Positions 1-6,323 are shown, counted from the stretch's first letter. The stretch is DNA of 7,850 bases from Alphaproteobacteria bacterium (GCA_013297545.1 JAAFHH010000031.1:1-7850), one strand, 5' to 3'. Made by a program: numbers and translations. The notes: generated by a model not told the origin, from the sequence alone.

Positions 1-22
1 CTCCCCCCGCTTGCGGGGGGAG
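1..22. terminator. GC-rich hairpin at left edge, possible terminator of an upstream gene
   Basis: CTCCCCCCG (1-9) and CGGGGGGAG (14-22) are perfect reverse complements with a four-base CTTG loop. No clear T-run follows on the + strand; the next bases are GGGCCTCATTATTG. It could be a factor-assisted terminator for a gene lying to the left, or a copy of a short dispersed GC palindrome. The window starts exactly at the hairpin, so its parent gene cannot be seen. Confidence 0.45.
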
Positions 23-88
23 GGGCCTCATTATTGTGGAGGATGAACACAGTTGACCGGTTAGGAGCACTTTCATTAGCCTTCTCTC

Positions 89-271
89 ATGGCCGAGATT
101 ATCAACCTGCGCCGCGCCCGCAAGGCGAAGGCCCGCGAGGAAGCAGAAGCCACTGCTGCCGCCAACCGCATCGCGTTCGGGCGCACCAAGGCGGAACGCG
201 CGGTCACAGACGCCGAGCAGCGCCTGGCGGACCAGCGCCTGGCCGCGCACAAGATCGACCCCAAACCCTAA
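89..271 (+). CDS. DUF4169 family small basic protein
   Basis: This encodes 60 residues beginning MAEIINLRRARKAKAREEAE, followed by a NRIAFGRTKAER segment. The N-terminal (A/E)-x-(I/V)-NLR-x-x-RK motif and the central NR-x-x-FGRTK motif are what I recall of DUF4169, a family of short alphaproteobacterial proteins with no established biochemical role. The protein is highly charged, rich in Ala, Arg and Lys, and probably helical throughout. It has no signal peptide or membrane segment. The length matches the family, so it looks intact. The ATG at 89 has no good Shine-Dalgarno sequence nearby; the closest, GGAG at 64-67, is about 21 bases away. I keep this start because the family motif begins right at it. 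In other alphaproteobacteria I recall this family near fumarase and ribbon-helix-helix genes, but that neighbourhood lies outside the window. The gap of 130 bases to rpmI argues against tight co-expression. Function is unknown. Confidence 0.82.
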   Translation: MAEIINLRRARKAKAREEAEATAAANRIAFGRTKAERAVTDAEQRLADQRLAAHKIDPKP

Positions 272-279
272 CGCGGCTC

Positions 280-308
280 TTGCATCGCTGCGGGAGCATC
301 GCTACTGT
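280..308 (+). promoter_or_regulatory. weak candidate sigma-70 promoter for the rpmI operon
   Basis: TTGCAT (280-285) and TACTGT (303-308) are separated by exactly 17 bases, in the gap before rpmI. Each hexamer matches only three of six consensus positions, which is not unusual for alphaproteobacterial promoters but is weak proof. An eight-base direct repeat GCATCGCT (282-289 and 296-303) lies inside the same stretch. The operon must have a promoter somewhere in or before this gap; this is the best spaced pair I found. Confidence 0.2.
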
Positions 309-337
309 CCGCCTCCCTTCGGATCGCGCCCCCGCGT

Positions 338-359
338 CCGGGCGAAATGGGCTGCCCGG
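338..359 (+). other. hairpin in the rpmI leader
   Basis: CCGGGC (338-343) pairs with GCCCGG (354-359), extended by one G-T pair (344/353), with a loop of eight bases. It lies about 40 bases upstream of the rpmI start. The rpmI-rplT genes are autoregulated by L20 binding to leader RNA in some bacteria (established for E. coli and Bacillus), so a structured leader is plausible here. No L20 target can be identified by eye, and the hairpin could also end transcription from the DUF4169 gene. Confidence 0.3.
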
Positions 360-401
360 CCGGTTTGATCTGACGACCTTAAGACCAAGAAGGAACCCGA
401 A

Positions 402-602
402 ATGCCCAAGATGAAAACCAAGAGCGGCACCAAGAAGCGCTTCAAGGTGACGGCTTCCGGCGGCATCAAGTTCGGCGCGGCGCACAAGCGCCACCGCATG
501 CGCAACAAGACCAACCGCATGCGCCGCAACGCCCGCGGCACCCAAATGATGAGCGATCGGGACGTCGGTCTCGTGCTCACCTACATGCCTTACGCCCGCT
601 AG
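402..602 (+). CDS. rpmI: 50S ribosomal protein L35 (bL35)
   Basis: This encodes 66 residues starting MPKMKTKSGTKKRFKVTASG, the hallmark N-terminus of bL35, followed by HKRHRMRNKTNRMRRNARG. The protein is extremely rich in Lys and Arg, as expected for a small rRNA-binding component of the large subunit. Length is normal (family about 64-67). The start is supported by AAGGA at 390-394, seven bases upstream of the ATG. The stop codon (600-602) is fused to the ribosome binding site AGGAG of rplT, so the two are almost certainly translated from one mRNA. In many bacteria infC precedes rpmI; here the upstream neighbour is the DUF4169 gene. There is nothing unusual in the protein itself. Confidence 0.98.
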   Translation: MPKMKTKSGTKKRFKVTASGGIKFGAAHKRHRMRNKTNRMRRNARGTQMMSDRDVGLVLTYMPYAR

Positions 603-614
603 GAGCACGGATAC

Positions 615-971
615 ATGGCACGCGTCAAACGCGGCGTCACCTCGCACGCCCGCCACAAGAAGATCCTGCGCCTTGCCAAAGGCTACCGGGGTCGCAATTC
701 CACCAACTATCGCATCGCGCTGCAGAAGGTCGAAAAGGCCCTGCGGTATGCGTTCCGTGACCGTCGCGCCAAGAAGCGCACGTTCCGCGCCCTGTGGATC
801 CAGCGCATCAACGCCGGGACCCGCGAACACGGCATGACCTACAGCCAGTTCATGAACGGGCTGAAGCGGGCACATGTCGAAGTTGACCGCAAGATGCTGG
901 CCGACATCGCCGTGCGCGATGCGTCGGGCTTTGCCTCGCTGGTCCAGACCGCCCGCCAGGCGCTGGCGTAG
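615..971 (+). CDS. rplT: 50S ribosomal protein L20 (bL20)
   Basis: This encodes 118 residues starting [20 protein letters not shown] and followed by AKGYRGR, the classic bL20 N-terminal extension. The rest ([20 protein letters not shown], then [20 protein letters not shown]) matches the globular C-terminal domain. bL20 binds 23S rRNA early in assembly of the large subunit and in several bacteria also represses its own operon by binding mRNA. Length is typical. AGGAG at 601-605, which overlaps the rpmI stop codon, lies nine bases upstream of the ATG, so rplT is translationally close-coupled to rpmI. pheS follows after 78 bases that contain strong hairpins. Confidence 0.98.
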   Translation: MARVKRGVTSHARHKKILRLAKGYRGRNSTNYRIALQKVEKALRYAFRDRRAKKRTFRALWIQRINAGTREHGMTYSQFMNGLKRAHVEVDRKMLADIAVRDASGFASLVQTARQALA

Positions 972-985
972 TACCCTTGTCGTCT

Positions 986-1026
986 ACCCCTGCTGGTGAT
1001 GCCAGCAGGGGTGTGGCGACACACCC
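986..1026 (+). promoter_or_regulatory. two mutually exclusive hairpins between rplT and pheS
   Basis: Hairpin A has perfect 11-base arms, ACCCCTGCTGG (986-996) and CCAGCAGGGGT (1002-1012), with loop TGATG. Hairpin B has perfect seven-base arms, GGGTGTG (1009-1015) and CACACCC (1020-1026), closed by GCGA, a GNRA-type tetraloop. They share bases 1009-1012, so only one can be complete at a time. Neither is followed by a T-run. A partial terminator or RNA processing site separating ribosomal-protein from synthetase expression is one reading; an attenuator-like switch is another. Both functions are inference; the pairing is visible directly. Confidence 0.5.
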
Positions 1027-1049
1027 ACCTTCCGCTTCAGGCTGCCCCG

Positions 1050-2156
1050 ATGTCCGATAGCGTTGCCTCCCCCGATCTCGACCAGATCGTGACTGCGGCG
1101 CTGTCCGCCGTCGCGTCTGCCGCTGACCTTGCAGCATTGGACGCCGCCCGTGTGGCTGCCCTTGGCAAGAAGGGCACGATCAGCGAGGCGATGAAGGTGC
1201 TCGGCACCCTCGCCCCCGAGGAGCGCAAAGCCGCCGGTGCGGTGATCAACGCCGCGCGCGACCAAGTGGTCGCAGCCCTTGATGCCCGCAAGATCGTGCT
1301 GGAAGGCGAGGCGCTGGCCGCCAAGCTCAGCGCTGAGACGATCGATCTCACCTTGCCGGCGCCTGCAATCGCGGTTGGCCGCCTGCATCCGATCAGCCAG
1401 ACCATCGATGAAATCATCGAGATCTTTGGCGAAATGGGCTTCAGCCTCGCCGAAGGGCCGGACATCGAAGACGATTTCCATAACTTCACCGCGCTCAACT
1501 TCCCGCCCGGCCATCCGGCGCGGGAAATGCACGACACGTTCTACTTGAACCCGAACGAGGCGGGCGAGCGGCCGGTGCTGCGCACCCACACCTCGCCGGT
1601 GCAGATCCGCACCATGATGAGTGCGAAGCCGCCGATCCGGGTGATCATCCCGGGCCGCACCTTCCGGTCCGACAGCGACCAGACCCACACGCCGATGTTC
1701 CACCAGGTCGAAGGCCTGGTGATCGACGAGGCGACCCACATGGGCCACCTCAAAGGCTGTCTGATCGAATTCGTGAAGGCGTTCTTCGAACTCGACCAGG
1801 TGCCGGTGCGCTTTCGCCCGTCCTTCTTTCCGTTCACGGAGCCGTCGGCCGAGGTTGACATCGGCTGCTCGCGCAAGGGTGGGGAGTTGAAGCTGGGGGA
1901 GGGCGATGATTGGCTCGAAATCCTCGGCTGCGGCATGGTGCACCCGAATGTGATCCGCAACTGCGGGCTTGATCCGCAGGTCTACCAAGGCTTCGCCTTT
2001 GGCATGGGGATCGAACGGATCGCGATGCTGAAGTACGGCATTCCGGATCTGCGCACCTTCTTCGATGCCGATCTGCGTTGGCTTGGCCACTACGGCTTCT
2101 CCGCGTTCGACATCCCCTCCCTGGTCACCGGCACGACAGGACGGGTCGCCCGATGA
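1050..2156 (+). CDS. pheS: phenylalanyl-tRNA synthetase alpha subunit
   Basis: This encodes 368 residues. PheS is the catalytic subunit of the cytoplasmic alpha2-beta2 enzyme that charges tRNA-Phe with phenylalanine using ATP. The N-terminal ~100 residues look like the tRNA-binding helical arm (an Ala/Lys/Glu-rich region with LGKKGTISE). Class II motif 1 lies near [10 protein letters not shown] (from residue 113). MHDTFYL (160-166) and the TSPVQIR stretch (about 181-187) follow. Motif 2 is [19 protein letters not shown] (from 205, with the ATP-contacting Arg at 206). Motif 3 is [14 protein letters not shown] (from 314, Arg 323). I chose the ATG at 1050 (MSDSVASPD) because an in-frame GTG/ATG at 996-1001 would add 18 residues encoded by the hairpin region and unlike the family. 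The ribosome binding site is weak (CAGG at 1038-1041). The stop overlaps the pheT start as ATGA. The protein is intact and of slightly long but normal alphaproteobacterial length. Confidence 0.98.
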   Translation: MSDSVASPDLDQIVTAALSAVASAADLAALDAARVAALGKKGTISEAMKVLGTLAPEERKAAGAVINAARDQVVAALDARKIVLEGEALAAKLSAETIDLTLPAPAIAVGRLHPISQTIDEIIEIFGEMGFSLAEGPDIEDDFHNFTALNFPPGHPAREMHDTFYLNPNEAGERPVLRTHTSPVQIRTMMSAKPPIRVIIPGRTFRSDSDQTHTPMFHQVEGLVIDEATHMGHLKGCLIEFVKAFFELDQVPVRFRPSFFPFTEPSAEVDIGCSRKGGELKLGEGDDWLEILGCGMVHPNVIRNCGLDPQVYQGFAFGMGIERIAMLKYGIPDLRTFFDADLRWLGHYGFSAFDIPSLVTGTTGRVAR

Positions 2157-4525
2157 AGTTCACGCTCTCCTGGCTGAAGCAGCACCTGGATACCCGTGCC
2201 GATCTCAGCACGATCGTCACCACCTTGACCGCGGTTGGTCTTGAGGTGGAAGCAGTGGTCGATCGCTCTGCGGAACTCGCCCCCTTCGTGATCGCCTCGG
2301 TGGTTGAAGCCCGCCAACACCCGAATGCGGACCGCTTGCGGGTCTGCGTGGTCGATACCGGCACGGAGCAGATCCAAGTGGTCTGCGGCGCACCCAATGC
2401 GCGCACCGGCATGAAAAGCGTGCTCGCGCGCCCCGGCATGACCATCCCGCGTGACGGCACGGTGCTGAAAGTCGGCCAGATCCGCGGCGAGGCGAGCGAG
2501 GGCATGTTGTGCTCCGCCTCCGAACTGATGATCTCCGACGATCACGATGGCATCATCGATCTCAGCGATGATGCGCCGGTGGGGGCGGTCTACGCCACCT
2601 GGGCTGGGCTTGATGACCCGATGATCGAAATCGCGGTCACGCCGAACCGGCCGGATTGCTTGGGCATCCGCGGGGTCGCGCGCGATCTCGCCGCTGCGGG
2701 CCTTGGCACCTTGAAGCCGCTCGATACCACCCCGGTGCCGGCCGAGTTCGCGTGCCCGATCACGGTCGATCTGCAAGACCCGACCAACCCGGTGTTCATC
2801 GGCCGGCTGGTGCGCGGTGTCACCAACCGCCCGAGCCCGGCGTGGTTGCAGCAGCGCCTGCAGTCGATTGGCTTGCGCCCGATTTCAGCGCTGGTCGACA
2901 TCACCAATTACCTCACCTACGACGTCAACCGCCCCTTGCACGTGTTCGATGCCGGCAAGCTCCAGGGCAATCTGCGGGTCTACCCAAGCCCTGGCGGCGA
3001 GACGTTCACCGCACTGAACGCCAAGGACTATACGACCGAAGCCGGCATGACCGCGATCAGCGATGATCGCGGCATCATCAGCCTTGCGGGCGTGATCGGT
3101 GGGGAGAGCACGGGCTGTGATCTCGCGACCACCGATGTGTTCATTGAAGCCGCCTACTTCGCCCCAATCCGGGTTGCCCGCACCGGCCGCACCCTCGGCA
3201 TCCATTCGGACGCCCGCCACCGGTTCGAACGCGGCATTGATCCAGCGTTCACGCAAACCGGGATCGAGATCGCCACCCGCCTGATCCTGGAGATCTGCGG
3301 CGGTGCGGCGTCCGAGGTCGCGGTGTTCGGTGCAGTGCCGGATACCACCCGTACGATCACGCTGCGTCCGGACCGGGTGGCAGGCTTGGGTGGTGTCGCC
3401 GTCAGCGAGGCTGATGCGTCTAAGATACTTACCAGCCTCGGCTTCATTGCGACCAGCACGGGCTGGCAACCGCCGTCCTGGCGCCCGGACGTTGAGGGCG
3501 AAGCGGATCTCGTTGAAGAAGTCTTGCGTATCCGCGGTTTCGATCAGATCCCGGTGACGCCGATGCCGCGGGTCGCCACGCTATCCACATCAGCGCTCAC
3601 GCCCAGCCAGCGCCGGGTGCAGTTGAGCCGTCGCTTGCTCGCCGGCCGCGGCCTGACCGAAGCGGTTACCTGGTCGTTCATGCGCAAAGACTTGGCCCAG
3701 CGCTTCGGCGGCGGGGAGGACGCGCTCACCCTCGCCAATCCGATCGCGAGCGATCTCGATCAGATGCGGCCGACGATCCTCGCCAACCTCGCCATGGCGG
3801 CCCAGCGCAACCATGATCGTGGTGTGGATCGCGTCGCCTTGTTCGAGGTCGGCCCGGTGTATCGTTCAGTCGCCCCCGATGGGCAGGAAATGGTCGCGAC
3901 CATCCTGCGCGCGGGTGCTACCGATCGCCACTGGCAGGGTGGTGGCGTGGTGCCAGACAGCTACACCGTGAAGGCCGATGTGCTCGCCCTGTTGGCGCAG
4001 CTGGGCGTGCCGACCGATAAGCTCGACGTCGCACGGGAAGCTCCGGGCTGGTACCACCCCGGCCGCTCCGGCGTGCTGAAGCTTGGACCGAAAACCGTGG
4101 TTGCGCGGTTCGGCGAATTGCACCCGGAGCTCTTGAAAGCCCTCGACCTCGACGCCGCGCCAGCGATTGCGGAGGTGTTCTTGGGCGCCCTGCCGGCCGT
4201 GAAGGCAAAGACCAAGGCGCGCCCGCTGCTGAAGCCGTCCGCCTTCCAAGCCGTCCGGCGCGATTTCGCGTTCCTGGTGGCCAGCACCGTCGACGCCCAG
4301 CGCCTGGTCGCAGCCGCCCTCAAGGCCGAGAAGACGCTGATCACGCGTGCGGAGATCTTCGACGTCTACGCCGGCAAGGGCGTGCCCGATGGCATGCGGT
4401 CGCTGGCGCTGACGGTCGAGCTGCAAGCGTTCGACCGCACGCTGACCGATGTGGAAATCGACGCGGTTGCGAAAAAGATCGTCGAGCAGGTGACGACTGC
4501 GACGGGGGCGACGTTACGCGGCTAA
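2153..4525 (+). CDS. pheT: phenylalanyl-tRNA synthetase beta subunit
   Basis: This encodes 790 residues, close to the family's usual ~795. PheT partners PheS: it binds tRNA-Phe and hydrolyses mischarged Tyr-tRNA-Phe. It starts [14 protein letters not shown], typical of the family. Domains in order are an EMAP/OB-fold tRNA-binding domain (about 43-150, with [10 protein letters not shown] and VVCGAPN), the B3/B4 editing domain (about 214-385, with LVDITNYL and [11 protein letters not shown], then GVIGGEST) and the B5 domain (about 401-475). A catalytic-like core follows (about 480-690), then the C-terminal ferredoxin-fold anticodon-binding domain (about 697-790, RRDFAFLV). The B5 region keeps the acidic set D446, D452, E455 and E456, whose spacing matches the magnesium-binding set I recall for this family. 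The start ATG at 2153 shares ATGA with the pheS stop, so expression is translationally coupled. The last 12 bases overlap the 3' end of the opposite-strand deacylase gene. The reading frame is complete. Confidence 0.98.
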   Translation: MKFTLSWLKQHLDTRADLSTIVTTLTAVGLEVEAVVDRSAELAPFVIASVVEARQHPNADRLRVCVVDTGTEQIQVVCGAPNARTGMKSVLARPGMTIPRDGTVLKVGQIRGEASEGMLCSASELMISDDHDGIIDLSDDAPVGAVYATWAGLDDPMIEIAVTPNRPDCLGIRGVARDLAAAGLGTLKPLDTTPVPAEFACPITVDLQDPTNPVFIGRLVRGVTNRPSPAWLQQRLQSIGLRPISALVDITNYLTYDVNRPLHVFDAGKLQGNLRVYPSPGGETFTALNAKDYTTEAGMTAISDDRGIISLAGVIGGESTGCDLATTDVFIEAAYFAPIRVARTGRTLGIHSDARHRFERGIDPAFTQTGIEIATRLILEICGGAASEVAVFGAVPDTTRTITLRPDRVAGLGGVAVSEADASKILTSLGFIATSTGWQPPSWRPDVEGEADLVEEVLRIRGFDQIPVTPMPRVATLSTSALTPSQRRVQLSRRLLAGRGLTEAVTWSFMRKDLAQRFGGGEDALTLANPIASDLDQMRPTILANLAMAAQRNHDRGVDRVALFEVGPVYRSVAPDGQEMVATILRAGATDRHWQGGGVVPDSYTVKADVLALLAQLGVPTDKLDVAREAPGWYHPGRSGVLKLGPKTVVARFGELHPELLKALDLDAAPAIAEVFLGALPAVKAKTKARPLLKPSAFQAVRRDFAFLVASTVDAQRLVAAALKAEKTLITRAEIFDVYAGKGVPDGMRSLALTVELQAFDRTLTDVEIDAVAKKIVEQVTTATGATLRG

Positions 4526-4532
4526 CTCGTCG
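4509..4532. terminator. hairpin at the pheT / deacylase tail-to-tail overlap
   Basis: CGACGTTA (4509-4516) pairs with TAA (4523-4525) and CGTCG (4528-4532), with a two-base bulge (4526-4527) and a six-base loop CGCGGC. The TTA on the left arm is the deacylase stop codon read on the - strand, and the TAA on the right arm is the pheT stop. There is no T-run on either side, so this is at best a weak or factor-assisted bidirectional terminator. No other terminator lies between the two genes, because they overlap. Confidence 0.3.
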
Positions 4533-5524
4533 GCCAGGTGGAACACGCAATCGCCGCGCACCACGCGGCCGGGCAGGCGCTTGCACACCACCAGGCCAGA
4601 GCCGTTGAAGTACGACACCGTCGCTGGCCGCATCGGGTCGTCGACGAAGTGCACTTGGCCCGCTGGTTGGCCCGCAACCACCCGGTCGCCGAGGTCGACG
4701 AACGGCTCGAACAGCCCGGCATCCGGCGCGTAGACGTAGTGGGCGAGGCCCTTGACCTCCAGCACCGTCGGCAAGGTCGTCGGCATCGCGACCAAGGGCG
4801 CGCCTTGCCAGAGGCCGAAGTGCTGCAGCATCCGCTGCACGCCGTCTTCTGCGATGCGCAGCGCCTCGATGCCCACCGTGCCCTTGCCGGCCATTTCGGT
4901 GCCGATGACGATGCGCGGGCGTGAGCGCACCCCGGCGGAGAAGCTGGTGCGATCCTCCCCCACCACATCCATCAGCACCGCATAGTGCGCGCCGAACGCC
5001 TGCACGGCGGCGATGGCTTGGCGCGTCATCTCTGGGTCGACCTGGCGCTTGGTCATGCACACCGGCAGGTAATCCAGCGATGAGCCGCCGGAGTGCAGAT
5101 CACAGATCACGTCCGCCAGCTCGAACAGCACGCTTTCAATCCAATGCGCGATGGCTGGGGTGGGCGTACCGTTCGGATCGCCCGGGAACATCCGGTTCAA
5201 GTTGCCCTGGTCGATCGGCGAGGTGCGCTTGCCAGCCATCGCGGCGGGGAAGTTGGCGGTTGGCAGCACGATCACCCGGCCCTTGATGTGGCCCGGCTCC
5301 AACCGGCGGATCAGCTTGGTCAGCGCCACCTGGCCTTCGTATTCGTCGCCGTGGTTGCCGGCCATGAACAAGATGGTCGGGCCATCGCCGTTCTTGATGC
5401 AGGCGATCGGCATCGCGATCACGCCATAAGCGCTTTCGTGCACGGAGTGCGGCAGGTGCGCCCAGCTGACCTGTTTGCCGTCAGCTGAAAAGTCGATGTC
5501 GGTGCGGATACGCGACGCTTGCAT
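4514..5524 (-). CDS. zinc-dependent deacylase, aspartoacylase / succinylglutamate desuccinylase family (DoeB-like)
   Basis: This encodes 336 residues from the chosen start. It belongs to the M14-like AstE/AspA amidohydrolases, which remove an acyl group from an N-acyl amino acid in the cytoplasm. Zinc ligands are visible as H58 and E61 in AGNHGDEYEG and H144 in DLHSGGSS. The substrate-binding NLNRMFPG lies at 108-115, and the catalytic Glu is probably E210 in GTEMAGKG. The last ~90 residues form the usual beta-rich C-terminal domain. The order TDIDF, HSVHESAYG, GNHGDEYEG, TSPIDQGNLNR is closest, as I recall, to DoeB, which deacetylates N-alpha-acetyl-L-2,4-diaminobutyrate in ectoine breakdown. 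No other ectoine gene is in the window, so the substrate is unproven. Two adjacent ATGs exist (5527 and 5524); GAGG at 5530-5533 is five bases from the second, which I prefer. A longer frame up to 5740 would translate the operator palindrome and is unlikely to be real. Confidence 0.9.
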   Translation of the reverse strand: MQASRIRTDIDFSADGKQVSWAHLPHSVHESAYGVIAMPIACIKNGDGPTILFMAGNHGDEYEGQVALTKLIRRLEPGHIKGRVIVLPTANFPAAMAGKRTSPIDQGNLNRMFPGDPNGTPTPAIAHWIESVLFELADVICDLHSGGSSLDYLPVCMTKRQVDPEMTRQAIAAVQAFGAHYAVLMDVVGEDRTSFSAGVRSRPRIVIGTEMAGKGTVGIEALRIAEDGVQRMLQHFGLWQGAPLVAMPTTLPTVLEVKGLAHYVYAPDAGLFEPFVDLGDRVVAGQPAGQVHFVDDPMRPATVSYFNGSGLVVCKRLPGRVVRGDCVFHLADELAA

Positions 5525-5549
5525 CATGGCCTCGGGCGCTGGTGAGGGG

Positions 5550-5581
5550 CTTAGGTCAACCGGTGTGGCAGCTGCTGTCAA
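5550..5581 (-). promoter_or_regulatory. weak candidate promoter of the deacylase gene
   Basis: Read on the - strand, a perfect TTGACA lies at 5581-5576. Downstream of it only poor -10 candidates exist, such as TGACCT at a 17-base spacing (5558-5553) or CCTAAG at 20 bases (5555-5550). The position, roughly 25-55 bases upstream of the chosen ATG, is right for a promoter. The -35 element alone is convincing; the -10 is not. The palindrome at 5597-5619 sits about 16 bases upstream of it. Confidence 0.25.
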
Positions 5582-5596
5582 TGCAGGATCAATACG

Positions 5597-5619
5597 CAAA
5601 TGCGACTTAGTCGCATTTG
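5597..5619. promoter_or_regulatory. operator-like perfect palindrome 1 (TGCGA-N5-TCGCA core)
   Basis: CAAATGCGACT (5597-5607) and AGTCGCATTTG (5609-5619) are perfect reverse complements around a single T at 5608. The inner part has the 7-1-7 form TGCGACT-T-AGTCGCA, the geometry typical of Fur-family operators. It lies in the divergent gap between the deacylase and the 177-residue gene. It also looks like a binding site for any dimeric helix-turn-helix regulator, so the protein that binds it is inference. The same core recurs at 5656-5684. Confidence 0.65.
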
Positions 5620-5621
5620 TC

Positions 5622-5651
5622 TTGACGCTCGTGGTAGGAGGCTGGTACCCC
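5622..5651 (+). promoter_or_regulatory. weak candidate promoter of the 177-residue gene
   Basis: TTGACG (5622-5627) matches five of six -35 bases. TACCCC (5646-5651), 18 bases later, is a very poor -10. If real, palindrome 1 ends three bases upstream of the -35 and palindrome 2 begins five bases after the -10, covering the expected start of transcription. That layout would suit repression. The weak -10 keeps confidence low. Confidence 0.22.
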
Positions 5652-5655
5652 AGAC

Positions 5656-5684
5656 GCATTGTTGCGAACGTTTCGCAACAATGC
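5656..5684. promoter_or_regulatory. operator-like perfect palindrome 2 (same core as palindrome 1)
   Basis: GCATTGTTGCGAA (5656-5668) and TTCGCAACAATGC (5672-5684) are perfect reverse complements with CGT between them. The core TGCGA (5663-5667), five bases, TCGCA (5673-5677) has exactly the same half-sites and spacing as palindrome 1 (5601-5605 and 5611-5615). The two centres, 5608 and 5670, are 62 bp apart, close to six helical turns, which would put both on the same face of the DNA. The sequence lies upstream of the + strand gene and far upstream of the deacylase start. Confidence 0.65.
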
Positions 5685-5691
5685 CACCCGT

Positions 5692-5721
5692 GACACCCCG
5701 CTGCCCTCTCGGCGGGGTGTC
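5692..5721 (+). other. strong GC hairpin in the leader of the 177-residue gene
   Basis: GACACCCCGC (5692-5701) pairs perfectly with GCGGGGTGTC (5712-5721). One G-T pair and one G-C pair extend the stem to 12 pairs around the loop CCCTCT. CCCCTT follows, so there is only a rudiment of a T-run. It ends ten bases before the GGGAG ribosome binding site. It may be a leader attenuator, an mRNA-stabilising stem, or a terminator-like element. No coding sequence precedes it on this strand in the window. Confidence 0.5.
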
Positions 5722-5742
5722 CCCTTGGTCCGGGAGCCACCG

Positions 5743-6276
5743 ATGCCGGTTACCTTCACTTTCGCTGAACCAATGCCCACCCGGGTTGCGGACCTGTCCG
5801 TGCCAGAGCGCTGGCTGCTGTGGGCGACCCGCGCCCTGGTGCAGCTGGCGGCGCAGGACCGACACCATTGTCGCCATGTCTTCGATACGCTCGACTGCCA
5901 TGGCATCGGCGATTGTGTCGGCCCGATCAGCGCGCTTGCCCGGCTGTTCACCCTGGGCGCCACGCGCGCTCTCGGCTTCGGGGCAACCTCGTGTCTGACC
6001 ATCACCCCCGATGAGCAGCGCTTGCTGGCGGCGATCCAGCATGTCCAGGCCGATCGCGGGTCCCACGCAGTACGGCTGATGGCGGCCGGCCTCGCACCAG
6101 CCGTCGCCCGCCTGACCATCGGCCCGCTGCATGATATCGCGCATGCTCTCCACCTGGCTGGCATCGAGCTGCCCGAACGCGTGCTCAACCCGGTGTTTGA
6201 GCCCTTCGCTGATGAGCGCGCGGCCACCCACCTGTTGGCCGCGATGCCGCGAGCGCACTCGCTCGCCGTACACTGA
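5743..6276 (+). CDS. uncharacterised 177-residue protein, possibly DUF6628-like
   Basis: I do not recognise this with certainty. The ATG at 5743 is supported by GGGAG at 5732-5736, six bases upstream; the longer frame from 5659 would translate the operator and leader hairpin. The protein (MPVTFTFAEPMPTRVADLSV...) is mostly alpha-helical by composition. It has PERWLLWATRALVQL (21-35), a His/Cys cluster (H41, H42, C43, H45, C52, H53, C58), then GATSCLTITPDEQRLLAAI (80-98) and LHLAGIELPER (136-146). The order of an ER-LLL-x-x-RR-like helix, a Cys-containing loop followed by T-x-DE-x-x-LL, and a final helix ending in G-x-x-LP resembles what I remember of DUF6628, but this is a loose likeness. There is no signal peptide or transmembrane segment. 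The three N-terminal cysteines and nearby histidines could hold a metal; that is speculation. The gene is divergent from the deacylase, shares its control region, and is followed in the same direction by a small exported protein. Confidence 0.75.
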   Translation: MPVTFTFAEPMPTRVADLSVPERWLLWATRALVQLAAQDRHHCRHVFDTLDCHGIGDCVGPISALARLFTLGATRALGFGATSCLTITPDEQRLLAAIQHVQADRGSHAVRLMAAGLAPAVARLTIGPLHDIAHALHLAGIELPERVLNPVFEPFADERAATHLLAAMPRAHSLAVH

Positions 6277-6286
6277 CGGGGATGGC

Positions 6287-6323
6287 GGGGCATCTGAGTG
6301 CGTACACTGGAGTATCGCACCCC
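6287..6323 (+). other. hairpin just upstream of the exported-protein gene
   Basis: GTGCGTAC (6298-6305) pairs with GTA (6312-6314) and CGCAC (6316-6320), with one bulged T at 6315 and loop ACTGGA. GGGG (6287-6290) and the CCCC run at 6320-6323 can extend it across a bulge. It sits in the 64-base gap and ends a few bases before the AGGAG ribosome binding site (6328-6332). It could be a terminator for the upstream gene or a translational control stem. The nine-base sequence CGTACACTG in it (6301-6309) also occurs at 6267-6275, across the stop codon of the preceding gene. Confidence 0.35.

Noticed and set aside
53..81. Promoter for the DUF4169 gene starting from TTGACC at 53-58
   Set aside because: No acceptable -10 hexamer is found at 16-18 bases; the nearest candidates (TTAGCC, CATTAG) match poorly.
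34..414. Open + strand frame of 126 codons from a TTG at 34
   Set aside because: It overlaps the DUF4169 gene and the rpmI start in another frame; its translation is Arg/Pro-rich with no family resemblance, typical of a shadow frame in GC-rich DNA.
996..1049. 18-residue N-terminal extension of pheS
   Set aside because: It would be encoded by the two hairpins and does not resemble PheS; the normal family N-terminus begins at the ATG at 1050.
972..1049. pheM-like leader peptide controlling pheST by attenuation
   Set aside because: The frame through this gap into pheS contains no Phe codons and no short Phe-rich reading frame with a start is visible.
984..2090. Long - strand open frame opposite pheS
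   Set aside because: It lies fully antisense to a certain pheS gene; the translation is His/Arg/Asp-rich low-complexity sequence, a codon-bias artefact.
5525..5740. Longer N-terminus of the deacylase
   Set aside because: The added residues would be encoded by both operator palindromes and the GC hairpin, and family similarity begins only at TDIDF just after the chosen start.
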